Shown piece after piece: positions 47,050 to 57,810 of a stretch of 64,000 nt of DNA. The position numbers and the translations under genes are program-made. The notes beneath the pieces were generated by a model. That model ran no database searches. It saw only the letters and a program-made list of their open reading frames with translations, and had not been told where the DNA came from. The number at the start of each line of letters is the position of its first letter. The stretch's first letter is position 1. This stretch comes from Xanthobacter tagetidis (GTDB taxonomy: Bacteria > Pseudomonadota > Alphaproteobacteria > Rhizobiales > Xanthobacteraceae). The DNA is taken from positions 165,696-229,695 of the forward strand of contig NZ_RCTF01000008.1 in NCBI RefSeq assembly GCF_003667445.1, given 5' to 3'.

Positions 47050-48492
47050 ATGCCGTCCCACACCCCTGCTCTGGTCTGGCTGCGCGACGACCTGCGCCTC
47101 GCCGACAACCCCGCTCTCACCCGCGCCGCCGAAGACGGCCGGCCGGTCTGCGCCCTCTATGTGCTCGACGAGGACAGCCCCGGCATCCGCCCGCCCGGCG
47201 GGGCGGCGCGCTGGTGGCTCGCCGGCTCGCTCCGGGCGCTTCAGGTCGACCTCTCCCGCCACGGCGTGCAGCTGGTTCTGCGCCGCGGCCCGGCAGCGCG
47301 GGCGGTGGGCGAGGTGGCAGCGCAGATCGGCGCCGGCCTCGTGGCCTTCAACGACCGGGCCGGCGCGGCGGAAGCCAAGGTCGACCGCAAGGTGGCGGAA
47401 CTCTTGCGCAGCGAGGAACGGGAGGTGGCCCGCGACTGCGCGCACCTCCTCCACCCGCCCGGCACCGTGATGACGGCGGCCGGGCGCATGCCGCGCACCT
47501 TCTCCGCCTTCCACCGCGCCGCTCTGAAGCAACCCGTCGCCGCCCCCCTGCCCACGCCCGCCCGCCTCACCGGGTTCGCCGGCACCTTGTCCGGCGAGAC
47601 GCTCGAAAGCTGGGGCCTTGAGCCGCGGCGGCCCGACTGGGCCGGCGGGCTGCGGGAGGCCTGGACGCCAAGCGAGGCGGCCGCGCGCGAACGGCTCGCC
47701 GCCTTCATCGAGGACGGGCTTCCCGGCTATGCGGTGGGCCGCGACCGGCCCGACCTTCTCCACGTCTCCCGGCTCTCGCCGCACCTGCGCTTCGGCGAGA
47801 TATCGCCGAGACAGGTGCGCGCCGCCGTGCGGCATGCAGCGGCCGGGGGCGCAGCGCCGCAGCGCGACGCGGACAAGTTCGAGGCCGAACTCTACTGGCG
47901 GGAATTCTCCTACCACCTGCTCGCAGAAGACGGCGACATCGCCCGCCGCAACATCCAGGAGGCGTTCGATCAGTTCCCCTGGCGCGAGGCGCCGGGCGAG
48001 CTGAAGGCCTGGCAGCGCGGGCGCACCGGCTATCCGCTGGTGGATGCCGGCCTGCGCCAGCTCTGGCAGACCGGATGGATGCACAACCGCGTGCGCATGG
48101 TGGTCGCCTCCTTCCTGGCGAAGCACCTGCTGATGGACTGGCGGCTGGGAGAGGCCTGGTTCTGGGACACGCTGGTGGACGCGGACCCGGCGAACAACCC
48201 GGCAAGCTGGCAATGGGTGGCGGGCAGTGGGCTCGACGCCGCGCCCTATTTCCGCATCTTCAACCCGGTGATGCAGGGCGAGAAGTTCGACCCCGACGGC
48301 GCCTATGTCCGGCGCTATGTGCCGGAACTGGCGAAGCTGCCGAACGCCGTGATCCACAAGCCATGGACCGCCGATGCCGGCACCCTCGCCGCCGCCGGGG
48401 TCCGGCTCGGCATCACCTATCCCAAGCCGATCATCGACCATGCGGCGGCCCGGGAGCGGGCACTGCGGGCCCTTAAATCTACAAAAAAATAA
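47050..48492 (+). CDS. phrB: Deoxyribodipyrimidine photolyase
   Basis: Light-driven repair enzyme for cyclobutane pyrimidine dimers, 480 aa. The N-terminal alpha/beta antenna domain begins LVWLRDDLRLADNPAL. The FAD-binding domain holds the signature segments LSPHLRFGEISPRQV, ELYWREFSYH, RTGYPLVDAGLRQL and MHNRVRMVVASFL. The ATG at 47050 gives the standard N-terminus. The upstream frame extends further but is not conserved. A hairpin at 46928-46953 lies before it. Confidence 0.95.
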   Translation: MPSHTPALVWLRDDLRLADNPALTRAAEDGRPVCALYVLDEDSPGIRPPGGAARWWLAGSLRALQVDLSRHGVQLVLRRGPAARAVGEVAAQIGAGLVAFNDRAGAAEAKVDRKVAELLRSEEREVARDCAHLLHPPGTVMTAAGRMPRTFSAFHRAALKQPVAAPLPTPARLTGFAGTLSGETLESWGLEPRRPDWAGGLREAWTPSEAAARERLAAFIEDGLPGYAVGRDRPDLLHVSRLSPHLRFGEISPRQVRAAVRHAAAGGAAPQRDADKFEAELYWREFSYHLLAEDGDIARRNIQEAFDQFPWREAPGELKAWQRGRTGYPLVDAGLRQLWQTGWMHNRVRMVVASFLAKHLLMDWRLGEAWFWDTLVDADPANNPASWQWVAGSGLDAAPYFRIFNPVMQGEKFDPDGAYVRRYVPELAKLPNAVIHKPWTADAGTLAAAGVRLGITYPKPIIDHAAARERALRALKSTKK

Positions 48493-48577
48493 TGTGATCT
48501 CAATTATCGCCGTATTCAGTTGATGGAATGTGGCCGGATCGCTAATTTACGCTGGAAAATTGCTTGAAGGCTTCATC

Positions 48578-49609
48578 ATGACCATTCGCGACGGGCTTCT
48601 CGATGCCATCGGCCACACCCCCCTCATCCGCCTGAAGCGCGCCTCCGAGATGACGGGATGCGAGATTCTCGGGAAGGCCGAGTTCCTCAATCCCGGCCAG
48701 TCGGTGAAGGACCGCGCCGCGCTCGGCATCATCCAGGACGCGATCGCACGCAAGGCGCTGCAGCCCGGCGGGGTGATCGTGGAGGGCACCGCCGGCAATA
48801 CCGGCATCGGCCTCGCCCTCGTGGCGGCGCCGCTGGGCTTCAGGACCGTCATCGTCATTCCGGAGACCCAGTCCCAGGAGAAGAAGGACATGCTCCGCCT
48901 CGCCGGCGCGACCCTGGTGGAGGTGCCGGCGGTGCCCTATTCCAACCCCAACAACTACGTGAAGGTCTCTGGCCGCCTCGCCGAGGCGCTGGCCAAGAGC
49001 GAGCCGAACGGCGCCATCTGGGCCAACCAGTTCGACAATGTGGCGAACCGGCAGGCGCATATGGACACGACCGGCCCGGAAATCTGGGAGCAGACCGGCG
49101 GCAAGGTGCACGGCTTCACCTGCGCGGTCGGCACCGGCGGCACGCTGGCCGGCATCGCCATGGCGCTGAAGGCGCGCAACCCGGACGTCCGCATCGCCTG
49201 CGCCGATCCCATGGGGGCGGCGCTCTACTCCTATTATACCACCGGCGCGCTGCACGCCGAGGGCTCCTCGATCACCGAAGGCATCGGCCAGGGCCGCATC
49301 ACCGCCAATCTCGAAGGCGCGCCCATCGACACCGCATTCCAGATCCCCGACGAGGAGGCGCTGCCTATCGTGTTCGACCTGCTGGAGCACGAGGGCCTGT
49401 GCCTCGGCGGCTCCTCCGGGGTGAACGTCGCGGGCGCCATCCGCCTCGCCAAGGAGATGGGGCCGGGGCACACCATCGTCACCATCCTGTGCGACTACGG
49501 CACGCGCTATCAGTCGAAGCTCTTCAATCCCGACTTCCTTCGTGGCAAGAACCTGCCCGTCCCCGGGTGGCTTGAGCGCAAGGGCGAGGTGCCGAACGTG
49601 CTCGTCTGA
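48578..49609 (+). CDS. cysK: Cysteine synthase A (O-acetylserine sulfhydrylase)
   Basis: PLP enzyme making cysteine from O-acetylserine and sulfide, 343 aa. The PLP lysine is K44 in NPGQSVKDRAA, the asparagine loop is EGTAGNTGIGLAL near residue 72, and the phosphate-binding loop is GTGGTLAGIA near 188. The sequence is closer to the alphaproteobacterial long CysK/CBS-like group than to E. coli CysK. The ATG at 48578 lies in an AT-richer leader. The sulfurtransferase gene follows by 33 bp. Confidence 0.92.
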   Translation: MTIRDGLLDAIGHTPLIRLKRASEMTGCEILGKAEFLNPGQSVKDRAALGIIQDAIARKALQPGGVIVEGTAGNTGIGLALVAAPLGFRTVIVIPETQSQEKKDMLRLAGATLVEVPAVPYSNPNNYVKVSGRLAEALAKSEPNGAIWANQFDNVANRQAHMDTTGPEIWEQTGGKVHGFTCAVGTGGTLAGIAMALKARNPDVRIACADPMGAALYSYYTTGALHAEGSSITEGIGQGRITANLEGAPIDTAFQIPDEEALPIVFDLLEHEGLCLGGSSGVNVAGAIRLAKEMGPGHTIVTILCDYGTRYQSKLFNPDFLRGKNLPVPGWLERKGEVPNVLV

Positions 49610-49642
49610 GGCCCCCAGAACAACAACAGGAGGACCCTCAGG

Positions 49643-50491
49643 ATGCCTGCCGCCCCCAGCCCCTTCGTCTCCACCGAATGGCTCGCCGCGAACCTCGGCG
49701 CGCCCGACCTTGTGGTGGTGGACGCCTCCTGGCACCTGGCGCCCACCGGGCGCGACGGGCGGGCGGAGTTCCTGGAGCGGCACATTCCCGGCGCGGTGTT
49801 CTTCGACCTCGACGGCATCTCCGACCATTCCAGCAGCCTGCCGCACATGCTGCCGGACCCCAACACCTTCGCCCGCGAGGTGAGCGCGCTCGGCATCGGC
49901 GACGGCCTGCGGATCGTCGTCTATGACGCGCTCGGCCTGTTCTCCGCGCCGCGGGTATGGTGGACCTTCAAGGCGTTCGGCGCCTCCGAGGTGATGCTGC
50001 TCGACGGCGGCCTGCCCAAGTGGCTGGCCGAGGAGCGCGAGACCGAAAGCGGCCCGGCCACCCGCGCCCCGTCCCATTTCACCGCGCGGCTCGACCGCAC
50101 GGTGGTAGCGGACACGGCCCAGGTGGAGCGCGCGCTCGGCACCGGCAGCGCGCAGCTGCTGGACGCGCGCTCGAAGGAGCGCTTCGCCGGCACCGCGCCG
50201 GAGCCGCGCACCGGCCTGCCCTCCGGCCACATGCCGGGCGCGCTCAACCTGCCCCATTCCGCCGTGGTGGCGGACGGCCGCCTCGCCGATGCCGACACCA
50301 TCCGCACGGCGGTGGACGGGGCCGGACTCGATCTGGCGCGCCCGGTCATCACCACCTGCGGCTCCGGCGTCTCCGCCGCCATCCTCTGGCTGGCGCTGGA
50401 GCGCATCGGCAAGCGCCCGCTGGCGCTCTATGACGGCTCGTGGAGCGAGTGGGCCTCCAGCGGCAAGCCCGTGGAGACCGACGGCGCCTGA
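49643..50491 (+). CDS. sseA: 3-mercaptopyruvate sulfurtransferase
   Basis: Tandem-rhodanese enzyme of 282 aa moving sulfur from 3-mercaptopyruvate to a thiol acceptor or cyanide. The active-site loop CGSGVSA has Cys239, the position and motif of SseA rather than of thiosulfate sulfurtransferase (which has CRKGVT). The N-terminal inactive rhodanese domain begins VSTEWLAANLGAPDLVVVDA. It follows cysK closely, linking cysteine synthesis and cysteine-derived sulfur transfer. Confidence 0.93.
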   Translation: MPAAPSPFVSTEWLAANLGAPDLVVVDASWHLAPTGRDGRAEFLERHIPGAVFFDLDGISDHSSSLPHMLPDPNTFAREVSALGIGDGLRIVVYDALGLFSAPRVWWTFKAFGASEVMLLDGGLPKWLAEERETESGPATRAPSHFTARLDRTVVADTAQVERALGTGSAQLLDARSKERFAGTAPEPRTGLPSGHMPGALNLPHSAVVADGRLADADTIRTAVDGAGLDLARPVITTCGSGVSAAILWLALERIGKRPLALYDGSWSEWASSGKPVETDGA

Positions 50492-50650
50492 CCACCCGGC
50501 GCGCTCCCGCAGGGGAGAGGCCGCGCAAGCGGAAGTGGACCGGCCGATTTTCGGGCCGTTCCCCGCGCCGGAAATCTTCCCTCGCGCCGGTTCCCGCTCT
50601 AGAAGCGCTCAGTTTCCCGCCCGCCGCACGCCGAAGGCCAACCGCGCACC

Positions 50651-51208
50651 ATGACCACGTTCACGCCGCTCGCCCTTCCCGAGGTGATCCTCGCGACGCC
50701 GCGCCGCTTCGGCGACGCCCGCGGCTATTTCTGCGAGACCTATGTGAAGCCGCGATACGAAGCCGGCGGCATCCGCGCCGACTTCGTGCAGGACAATGAG
50801 AGCCTGTCGGAGACGGTCGGCACGATCCGCGGCCTGCATCTCCAGGCGCCCCCGTTCGCCCAGGCGAAGCTGGTGCGCGTGCTGGACGGCGCGATCTTCG
50901 ACGTGGCGATCGACGTGCGCAGGAGCTCTCCCAGCTACGGCCGCTGGGTCGGCGCGACGCTCACCGCGGAGGGCGGCGAGCAGCTCTTCATCCCGCAGGG
51001 GTTTGCCCACGGCTTTGTCACACTCGCACCGGGAACCCGCGTCGCCTATAAGGTGGACGCCGTCTACGACCGGGACAGCGAGCGCGGGATCATCTGGAAC
51101 GACCCCGACCTCGCCATCGACTGGAGCGTCGCGGCCGGAGCGGCGGTGCTGTCCGACAAGGACCTGGTGCTGCCCCGCTTCAAGGATTTCGACAGCCCCT
51201 TCGCCTGA
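50651..51208 (+). CDS. rmlC: dTDP-4-dehydrorhamnose 3,5-epimerase
   Basis: Third enzyme of dTDP-L-rhamnose synthesis (185 aa, cupin fold). Signature residues are RGYFCETY near 26, QDNESLS near 46, the catalytic histidine in TIRGLHLQ near residue 62, and IPQGFAHGFVTL. It opens the rmlCBDA unit, in which genes are separated by at most 33 bp or overlap. Confidence 0.96.
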   Translation: MTTFTPLALPEVILATPRRFGDARGYFCETYVKPRYEAGGIRADFVQDNESLSETVGTIRGLHLQAPPFAQAKLVRVLDGAIFDVAIDVRRSSPSYGRWVGATLTAEGGEQLFIPQGFAHGFVTLAPGTRVAYKVDAVYDRDSERGIIWNDPDLAIDWSVAAGAAVLSDKDLVLPRFKDFDSPFA

Positions 51209-51241
51209 ACGGCGGAGCGGCGGCAAAGGTGGGCGGATCGC

Positions 51242-52291
51242 ATGCGCGTATTGGTGACGGGGGGCGCGGGCTTCATCGGTTCGGCCGTGGTGCGGCACCT
51301 GATCGGGCTCGGGCACGAGGTGCTCACCTTCGACAAGCTGACCTATGCCGGCAATCTCGGCTCGCTGGCGGGCGTGATGGATCACGCCCGGCACACGTTC
51401 CTGAAGGCCGACATCTGCGACGCCGCCGCGGTGCGCGCCGCCTTCTCCTCCTTCCGGCCCGAACTGGTGATGCACCTCGCCGCCGAGAGCCATGTCGACC
51501 GCTCCATCGACGGGCCGGGCGAGTTCATCAACACCAACGTGGTCGGCACCTACACCATGCTCCAGGAGGCGCTGCGCCATTTCCGCGCGCTGCCCGAGAG
51601 CGCGCGCGCGGCGTTCCGCTTCCACCACATCTCCACCGACGAGGTGTTCGGCAGCCTCGGCCCGGAGGGCCTGTTCCGCGAGGACACCCCCTACCAGCCG
51701 AACTCCCCCTATTCCGCCTCCAAGGCGGCGTCGGACCATCTGGTGCGGGCGTGGTTCCACACCTATGGCCTGCCGGCGGTGATGTCGAACTGCTCGAACA
51801 ATTACGGCCCCTACCACTTCCCCGAGAAGCTGATCCCGCTCGTCATCCTCAACGCGCTCGAAGGCGCCCCGCTGCCGGTCTACGGCACCGGCGAGAATGT
51901 GCGCGACTGGCTCTTTGTGGAGGATCACGCCGAGGCGCTGGTGCTGATCGCCACCAAGGGCCGGCCGGGCGAGAGCTACAATGTGGGCGGCGCCAGCGAG
52001 CGCCGCAACATCGACGTGGTGCGCGCCATCTGCGGCGTGCTCGACCGGCGCGTTCCCGATGCGCGGATCGGCCCGCGCGAAAGCCTGATCCGCTTCGTCA
52101 CCGACCGCCCGGGCCACGACGCGCGCTACGCCATCGACTTCTCCAAGCTCGAACGCGAACTCGGCTGGACCCCGCGCCACAGCTTCGAGAGCGGTCTTGA
52201 GGCGACCGTCGACTGGTATCTCGCGAACCGAGACTGGTGGGAGCCGCTGCGCACCCGCTACCAGGGCCAGCGCCTGGGCCTCGCCTCGTGA
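51242..52291 (+). CDS. rmlB: dTDP-glucose 4,6-dehydratase
   Basis: NAD-dependent SDR enzyme (349 aa) converting dTDP-glucose to dTDP-4-keto-6-deoxyglucose. The Rossmann motif [13 protein letters not shown], the catalytic STDEVFG segment (Thr/Asp/Glu) near residue 137, and [10 protein letters not shown] (YxxxK) near 160 are intact, as is NCSNNYGPY. The stop shares its last base with the rmlD start. Confidence 0.97.
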   Translation: MRVLVTGGAGFIGSAVVRHLIGLGHEVLTFDKLTYAGNLGSLAGVMDHARHTFLKADICDAAAVRAAFSSFRPELVMHLAAESHVDRSIDGPGEFINTNVVGTYTMLQEALRHFRALPESARAAFRFHHISTDEVFGSLGPEGLFREDTPYQPNSPYSASKAASDHLVRAWFHTYGLPAVMSNCSNNYGPYHFPEKLIPLVILNALEGAPLPVYGTGENVRDWLFVEDHAEALVLIATKGRPGESYNVGGASERRNIDVVRAICGVLDRRVPDARIGPRESLIRFVTDRPGHDARYAIDFSKLERELGWTPRHSFESGLEATVDWYLANRDWWEPLRTRYQGQRLGLAS

Positions 52292-53199
52292 TGCGCATTC
52301 TCCTGTTCGGTGCCGGCGGCCAGCTCGGCCGCGAGATCTGCGGCCTCGCCGGGGCGCGCGGGCTGGACCTCGTCGCCCTCGACCGCGCCGCCATCGACGT
52401 GTGCGACCCCGTGGCGGTGGCGCGCGCGCTGGAGGCGCACCGGCCAAACGCGGTCATCAATGCCGCGGCCTATACCGCCGTGGACAAGGCCGAGAGCGAG
52501 CCGGAGCTGGCCGCGCGCGCCAATGCCTTCGCTCCCGGCCACATGGCCGAGCGCTGCGCGCGGTACCGCACACCGCTGGTCCATGTCTCCACCGACTATG
52601 TGTTCGACGGCACCAAGCAGGGCGCCTATGTGGAGGCCGACCCGGTGGCGCCGCTCGGCGTCTACGGGCGCACCAAGGCGGCCGGCGAGGCGGCGGTGCG
52701 CGCCGCCACCGAGCGGCACGTGATCGTGCGCACCTCGTGGGTCTACGGCCCGTACGGCAACAATTTCCTGAAGACCATGCTGCGCCTTGCGGGCGAGCGC
52801 GACCGACTGACCGTGGTGGCGGACCAGCGCGGCTGCCCCACCGCCACGCGCGACCTCGCCGAGGCACTGCTGGCGGCGGCCGAGGCGGCGGCGAAGGGCG
52901 AGGCGCGGTTCGGCACCTATCATTTCGCCGGCACCGGCGCGACTACCTGGCACGGCTTTGCCAGCGCCATCGTCGCGGCGGCGGCGGCGCACACCGGCCG
53001 CAGTCCGGAGGTCGCCCCCATCACCACCGCCGAATATCCCACGCCGGCCCGGCGGCCCCGGAATTCCGAGCTTTCGAGCGCGCTGTTCGAGCGCACATTC
53101 GGCTACAAGGCCGCGCCCTGGCCTGAACGGGCGCGCGAAGTGGTGGACCAGCTTCTCGGCGCCACGGCTGCCGGGACGCGCACCGAGGAGGCAAAGTGA
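52291..53199 (+). CDS. rmlD: dTDP-4-dehydrorhamnose reductase
   Basis: Final step of dTDP-L-rhamnose synthesis (302 aa, SDR). N-terminal [24 protein letters not shown] near 105, YGRTKAAGE near 130 and [13 protein letters not shown] are diagnostic. The start is the ATG directly after the rmlB stop. The upstream in-frame ATG is inside rmlB. Confidence 0.96.
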   Translation: MRILLFGAGGQLGREICGLAGARGLDLVALDRAAIDVCDPVAVARALEAHRPNAVINAAAYTAVDKAESEPELAARANAFAPGHMAERCARYRTPLVHVSTDYVFDGTKQGAYVEADPVAPLGVYGRTKAAGEAAVRAATERHVIVRTSWVYGPYGNNFLKTMLRLAGERDRLTVVADQRGCPTATRDLAEALLAAAEAAAKGEARFGTYHFAGTGATTWHGFASAIVAAAAAHTGRSPEVAPITTAEYPTPARRPRNSELSSALFERTFGYKAAPWPERAREVVDQLLGATAAGTRTEEAK

Positions 53200-54068
53200 A
53201 GGGCATCATCCTCGCCGGGGGCTCCGGCACCAGGCTCCACCCCATCACCCTGGTCGTGTCGAAGCAGCTTCTGCCGGTCTACGACAAGCCGATGATCTAT
53301 TATCCGCTGTGCACGCTCATGATGGCGGGCATCAAGGATATCCTCATCATCACCACGCCCCACGACGCGGCGCTGTTCAAGGCGTTGCTGAAGGACGGCT
53401 CGCAGTTCGGCATCTCGCTGACCTATGCGGTGCAGGAGCATCCGCGCGGACTCGCCGATGCCTTCATCGTCGGCCGCGACTTCGTCGGCGACGAACACGT
53501 GGCGCTGGTGCTGGGCGACAATCTGTTCTTCGGCCACGGCCTGCCCGAGCTGATGCAGGACGCCGCGCGCCGCACCGAGGGCGCCACGGTGTTCGGCTAT
53601 CCCGTGACCGACCCGGAGCGCTACGGCGTGGTGGAGATGGACAAGACCGGCCGCGTGCTCTCGCTCGAGGAGAAGCCGGCAAGCCCCAAGTCCAACCTCG
53701 CCGTGACCGGGCTCTATTTCTACGACAACCAAGTGGTGGAGATCGCCGCCGGCCTGACGCCCTCGCCGCGCGGCGAAATCGAGATCACCGACGTGAACAA
53801 GGCCTATCTGGAGCGCGGCCAACTGCACGTCTCCATGATGGGGCGCGGCTTCGCCTGGCTCGACACCGGCACGCCGGATTCTCTGGTGGAGGCGGCGCAG
53901 TTCGTGCAGATCATCGAGAAGCGGCAGGGCCTTCGGGTCTCCGCGCCCGAGGAGGTGGCGTTCCGCGCCGGCTTCATCGACGAGGTGCAGCTGCGCGCCC
54001 AGGCGAAGGTGTTCGCCAAGTCCACCTACGGCGCCTACCTGTCCCGCCTCGCGGACGAGGGCATCTAG
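53196..54068 (+). CDS. rmlA: Glucose-1-phosphate thymidylyltransferase
   Basis: First step of dTDP-L-rhamnose synthesis (290 aa), making dTDP-glucose. The nucleotidyltransferase motif [14 protein letters not shown] begins at residue 5, followed by [10 protein letters not shown] and [11 protein letters not shown]. The GTG start overlaps the rmlD stop by four bases. It ends the rml operon; the hairpins after it may stop transcription. Confidence 0.97.
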   Translation: MKGIILAGGSGTRLHPITLVVSKQLLPVYDKPMIYYPLCTLMMAGIKDILIITTPHDAALFKALLKDGSQFGISLTYAVQEHPRGLADAFIVGRDFVGDEHVALVLGDNLFFGHGLPELMQDAARRTEGATVFGYPVTDPERYGVVEMDKTGRVLSLEEKPASPKSNLAVTGLYFYDNQVVEIAAGLTPSPRGEIEITDVNKAYLERGQLHVSMMGRGFAWLDTGTPDSLVEAAQFVQIIEKRQGLRVSAPEEVAFRAGFIDEVQLRAQAKVFAKSTYGAYLSRLADEGI

Positions 54069-54422
54069 AGCCCACGCCGATCAGCTTGCACCGCGAGCTG
54101 ATCGGATACCGCGTTCTCGCCATCAATTGGAGGGCGAGAACGGCGCCCAGCAGACCGGGCCTGTCGCGCATCGCAGCCGACGGCCCCGATGACGCCCTGG
54201 CCGCCTCGGCACCGGGGACGCGCGCGGGCATCTCCTTTTCGGCACGACTTGGGCAGCGACGGCATTCGGCTGCCTCCGCGATGGTATCCCCGCCCGACAT
54301 CAGCAAAAGCAAAGGCGCCATTCGGCAAATCGCGGCCTGATTGCGGGTTGTGCTTCACGATTTATCCACAAAAACCTGTGACGATTCAGGGAGATCGAAC
54401 TTAAGGTCGGGATATCGCCGCC
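54069..54422 (+). other. Gene-free region after rmlA with two perfect hairpins and a lone DnaA box
   Basis: Two 10-bp perfect stems occur: CCGATCAGCT/AGCTGATCGG at 54077-54105 and CGTTCTCGCC/GGCGAGAACG at about 54112-54142. Neither has a T-run, so they may be REP-like or weak terminators. A perfect DnaA box, TTATCCACA, sits at 54362-54370, about 50 bp before the deacetylase start. The last ~90 bp are AT-richer and probably hold that gene's promoter. No gene is supported. Confidence 0.5.
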
Positions 54423-55508
54423 GTGAAGCCGCTCCTCATCGTCACTGGTTTTGTGGCTGCCGCCGCCTTGGGCGCGGGCGTGGCCGTTACCCCGTTCCTG
54501 ATCGCTGCGGACGACGGTCCGGCGACCACGCAGTCCATTTCCCAGCCGGCGGCCCCCGCCGGCTCAGGGCAGGCCGCGCAGAGCAAGCCGGCCACTGCGG
54601 GCCAGAAGACGGCTGCCGCCGTCCAGCCGGCCGCGGCTCCTGCGCCCGCGCCGGAACCGGCCGCCCCGGCGCCGGTGGCGCCGCGCAAGAACTACACCTA
54701 CAAGTCGTTCGACGTGGACGGCGCCTACATCGCCATGACGTTCGACGACGGCCCGAGCCCCGAGACGACGCCGCGGCTGCTGAAGACGCTGCACGAGCGG
54801 AACATCAAGGCCACCTTCTTCGTGCTCGGCAACATGGCCGCCAAGCATCCCGAACTGCTGAAGATGATCGCGGACGAGGGCCACGAGATCGGCAGCCACT
54901 CCTGGAGCCATCCGCAGCTCACCCGCATCAGCCAGGCGGCGCTGGACAAGGAGCTGGGCAACACCTCCGAAGTGATCCTGCAGGCCACCGGCAAGCGGCC
55001 GATCTATCTGCGCCCGCCCTACGGCACCATGAAGCCGTCGCTGCGCACGCTGATCGAAGAGAAATACGGCCTCACCATCGTCAACTGGTCGGTGGACCCC
55101 AACGACTGGAAGAACCGCAACAGCCAGGCGGTCCATGATGCCATCCTGGCGCAGGTGAAGCCCGGCGCTATCGTGCTCTCGCACGACATCTACCCCACCA
55201 CCGTGGACGCGATGCCGCGCATTCTCGATGAGCTGATCGCCAAGGGCTACAAGTTCGCGACGCTGTCGCAGATGGTGGCCATGGACAAGCCGCTGAAGGC
55301 GCCGATGGTTGCATCGGTCCATGCGGGTCAGAAGCCGAAGCCGGCGGCGCAGGCCAACGCCAAGCCCACGGCTTCCGCCGGTGCGCCCAAGCCCGGCGCG
55401 CAGGCTGGCACCAAGCCCGCGGCGCCGTCCGGCACGAAGCCGGCCGCAGCCTCCGCACCGAAGCCCGCGGCCACCGGCGCGCCGGCCCGCAGCGCCGGCG
55501 TCTACTGA
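54423..55508 (+). CDS. Secreted/anchored polysaccharide deacetylase (NodB family)
   Basis: A 361-aa carbohydrate esterase 4 protein removing N-acetyl groups from a glycan. A GTG start is followed by an N-terminal hydrophobic helix (LLIVTGFVAAAALGAGV, about residues 4-20) and an Ala/Pro linker to residue 88. The NodB domain has MTFDDGPSP (D108, D109), SHSWSHPQL (metal ligands H159, H163) and LRPPYG near 197. The last ~60 residues are a low-complexity Ala/Pro/Lys tail that may bind polysaccharide or the cell wall. It may act on the surface polysaccharide that contains rhamnose, or on peptidoglycan. Confidence 0.92.
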   Translation: MKPLLIVTGFVAAAALGAGVAVTPFLIAADDGPATTQSISQPAAPAGSGQAAQSKPATAGQKTAAAVQPAAAPAPAPEPAAPAPVAPRKNYTYKSFDVDGAYIAMTFDDGPSPETTPRLLKTLHERNIKATFFVLGNMAAKHPELLKMIADEGHEIGSHSWSHPQLTRISQAALDKELGNTSEVILQATGKRPIYLRPPYGTMKPSLRTLIEEKYGLTIVNWSVDPNDWKNRNSQAVHDAILAQVKPGAIVLSHDIYPTTVDAMPRILDELIAKGYKFATLSQMVAMDKPLKAPMVASVHAGQKPKPAAQANAKPTASAGAPKPGAQAGTKPAAPSGTKPAAASAPKPAATGAPARSAGVY

Positions 55509-55533
55509 TCGGGCTGCCGCGCCGCCGGCCGCA

Positions 55534-56358
55534 TCATGCCGGCCGGGTCGATGCCTCGGCGTGCGCGCGTTCACCAACCCCGCCGGCCGCAAAGCGGCGC
55601 AGCAGGTCGACGACCGTGTCGGGCGCCTGCAGGGTCGGCACGTGGGCGCAGTCCGCGATCTCGTAAAATGTGCCGTCAGGCACGAGATCGGCCAGTTCGC
55701 GCGCCATCGCCGGTGGAGTCGCCTCGTCCAGGGCGCCGACGCAGGCGAAAAGGCGCACAGGCAGCCGGCGCGCCTCCTGCCTGAGGTCGAGCGAGGCGAG
55801 AAGGCCGCAGGCCTCGCCGAACACCTGCGGGTCGGTGGCGAGGAAGCTCGCCCGCCGCTCCGCCACGATTTGCGGCACCCGCGCCGCCATCGCCGGCGGG
55901 AACAGCCGCAGCATGGCCGTCTGCGCGATGGCCTCAAGGCCGCTCTCCTCAGCCTTGCCCGCCATGAAGCGGAAAGCGCCGCGCCCCGGTTCGGAGAAGG
56001 CGGCGCCGCAGCCGGCCAGGAACAGGCCGCCGCTCAGCTGCGGATGGCGCAGAGCCGTGGCGAGCGCCAGGAACGCGCCGTAGCCGTTGCCGACCAGGAT
56101 CGGCGCCTCGCCGGGGCACGCCTCAGTCACCGCCTTCGCGATCGCATCGGCCTGCCCGTCGAGGCCGCCAGGCGCTCGCGGCGATCCTCCGAAGCCCGGC
56201 AGATCGAGCAGCACCAGACGGAAGTCTCCCGAAAGCAGCGGCACCACCGGCTCCAGGCTGCCGCGATCGGACAGCAGCGAGTGGAGAAACACGATGCTGG
56301 GACCCGTGCCGGTCACGTGCGCGGTGAGGCCGGCGGCGCGGCTGTTGGCGGTCAGCAT
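55534..56358 (-). CDS. Alpha/beta-hydrolase-fold protein lacking the nucleophilic serine
   Basis: A 274-aa alpha/beta-hydrolase, with HSLLSDRGSLEPV near the oxyanion region, an acidic residue in GALDEATPP and a histidine in DCAHVPTLQ. The nucleophile elbow reads ILVGNGYGAFLALA. Glycine 92 stands where GxSxG needs serine. This is visible in the DNA (GGC) and not at a frame edge. The protein may be inactive as an esterase, or may use another chemistry. Its start shares one base with the livF stop, so it belongs to the ABC transporter operon and may handle the transported compound. Confidence 0.75.
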   Translation of the reverse strand: MLTANSRAAGLTAHVTGTGPSIVFLHSLLSDRGSLEPVVPLLSGDFRLVLLDLPGFGGSPRAPGGLDGQADAIAKAVTEACPGEAPILVGNGYGAFLALATALRHPQLSGGLFLAGCGAAFSEPGRGAFRFMAGKAEESGLEAIAQTAMLRLFPPAMAARVPQIVAERRASFLATDPQVFGEACGLLASLDLRQEARRLPVRLFACVGALDEATPPAMARELADLVPDGTFYEIADCAHVPTLQAPDTVVDLLRRFAAGGVGERAHAEASTRPA

Positions 56359-57066
56359 CAGTGTACTCCGAGATGTTGGGCCATGAGGGCGGGGTCGTCG
56401 GCAAGGATGTTCGGCGCGCCGCGCCACGCCACCTCGCCCGACGACAGGACGACACAGGTGTCGGCGAGGCGCAGCGCTAGCGGCAGGTTGTGCTCCACCA
56501 GCAGGATCGAGAGCCCGTCCGCCTTCAGCGCGGCGATCGCCTGCGCCACCTCGGCGACGATCTGCGGGGCGAGGCCTTCGGCCGGCTCGTCCAGCAGCAG
56601 CACGCGCGGGTTCGTGACGAGGGCGCGGGCGATGGCCAGCATCTGCTGCTCGCCGCCGGACATGGAGCCGGCAAGCTGCCGGCGCCGCTCCTTCAGGCGC
56701 GGGAACAGCGTCTCGACGGAAGCGATGTCGAACACCCGCTCCGCCGCGTGGCGCGGCGGCCGGTAGGCGATGGCGAGGTGCTCCTCGACGGTGAGCGAGG
56801 GGAAGATGCGCCGCCCCTGCGGCACGAGGCCGATGCCGAGCTTGCAGATGCTTTCCGGCTTGCGGCCCTCCAGCGCGGTGCCGAACAGGCGGATGTGCCC
56901 CTGCCGGGGTTCCAGCAGGCCGGCGATGGCGCTGAGCGTGGTCGACTTGCCGGCGCCGTTGCGGCCGAGCAAGGCGGTGACGGCGCCTTCGGCGCAGGTG
57001 ATGTCCAGGCCTCGGACGGCGCAGATCTCGCCGTGATAGACGTGGAGGTCGCTGAGGATCAGGGCT

Positions 57067-57074
<8 letters not shown>
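56358..57074 (-). CDS. livF: Branched-chain amino-acid-type ABC transporter ATPase (LivF)
   Basis: ATPase of 238 aa with Walker A LLGRNGAGKSTTL, LivF-type GLVPQGRRIFPSLTVEEHL, signature MSGGEQQMLAIARAL and Walker B LLLDEPAEGLAP. The GTG start (VPEALILS) lies eight bases inside the livG end. It couples ATP use to import through the two permeases upstream. The liv name is structural; leucine need not be the substrate. Confidence 0.9.

Positions 57075-57802
<728 letters not shown>

Positions 57803-57810
<8 letters not shown>

Noticed and set aside
44589..47120. 843-codon open frame antisense to icd and trmJ
   Set aside because: Low-complexity Arg/Gly/Ala-rich translation typical of GC-rich shadow frames; icd on the other strand is unmistakable.
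54362..54370. Replication origin
   Set aside because: A single DnaA box without a cluster of further boxes, a clear AT-rich unwinding region, or dnaA/dnaN/hemE neighbours.
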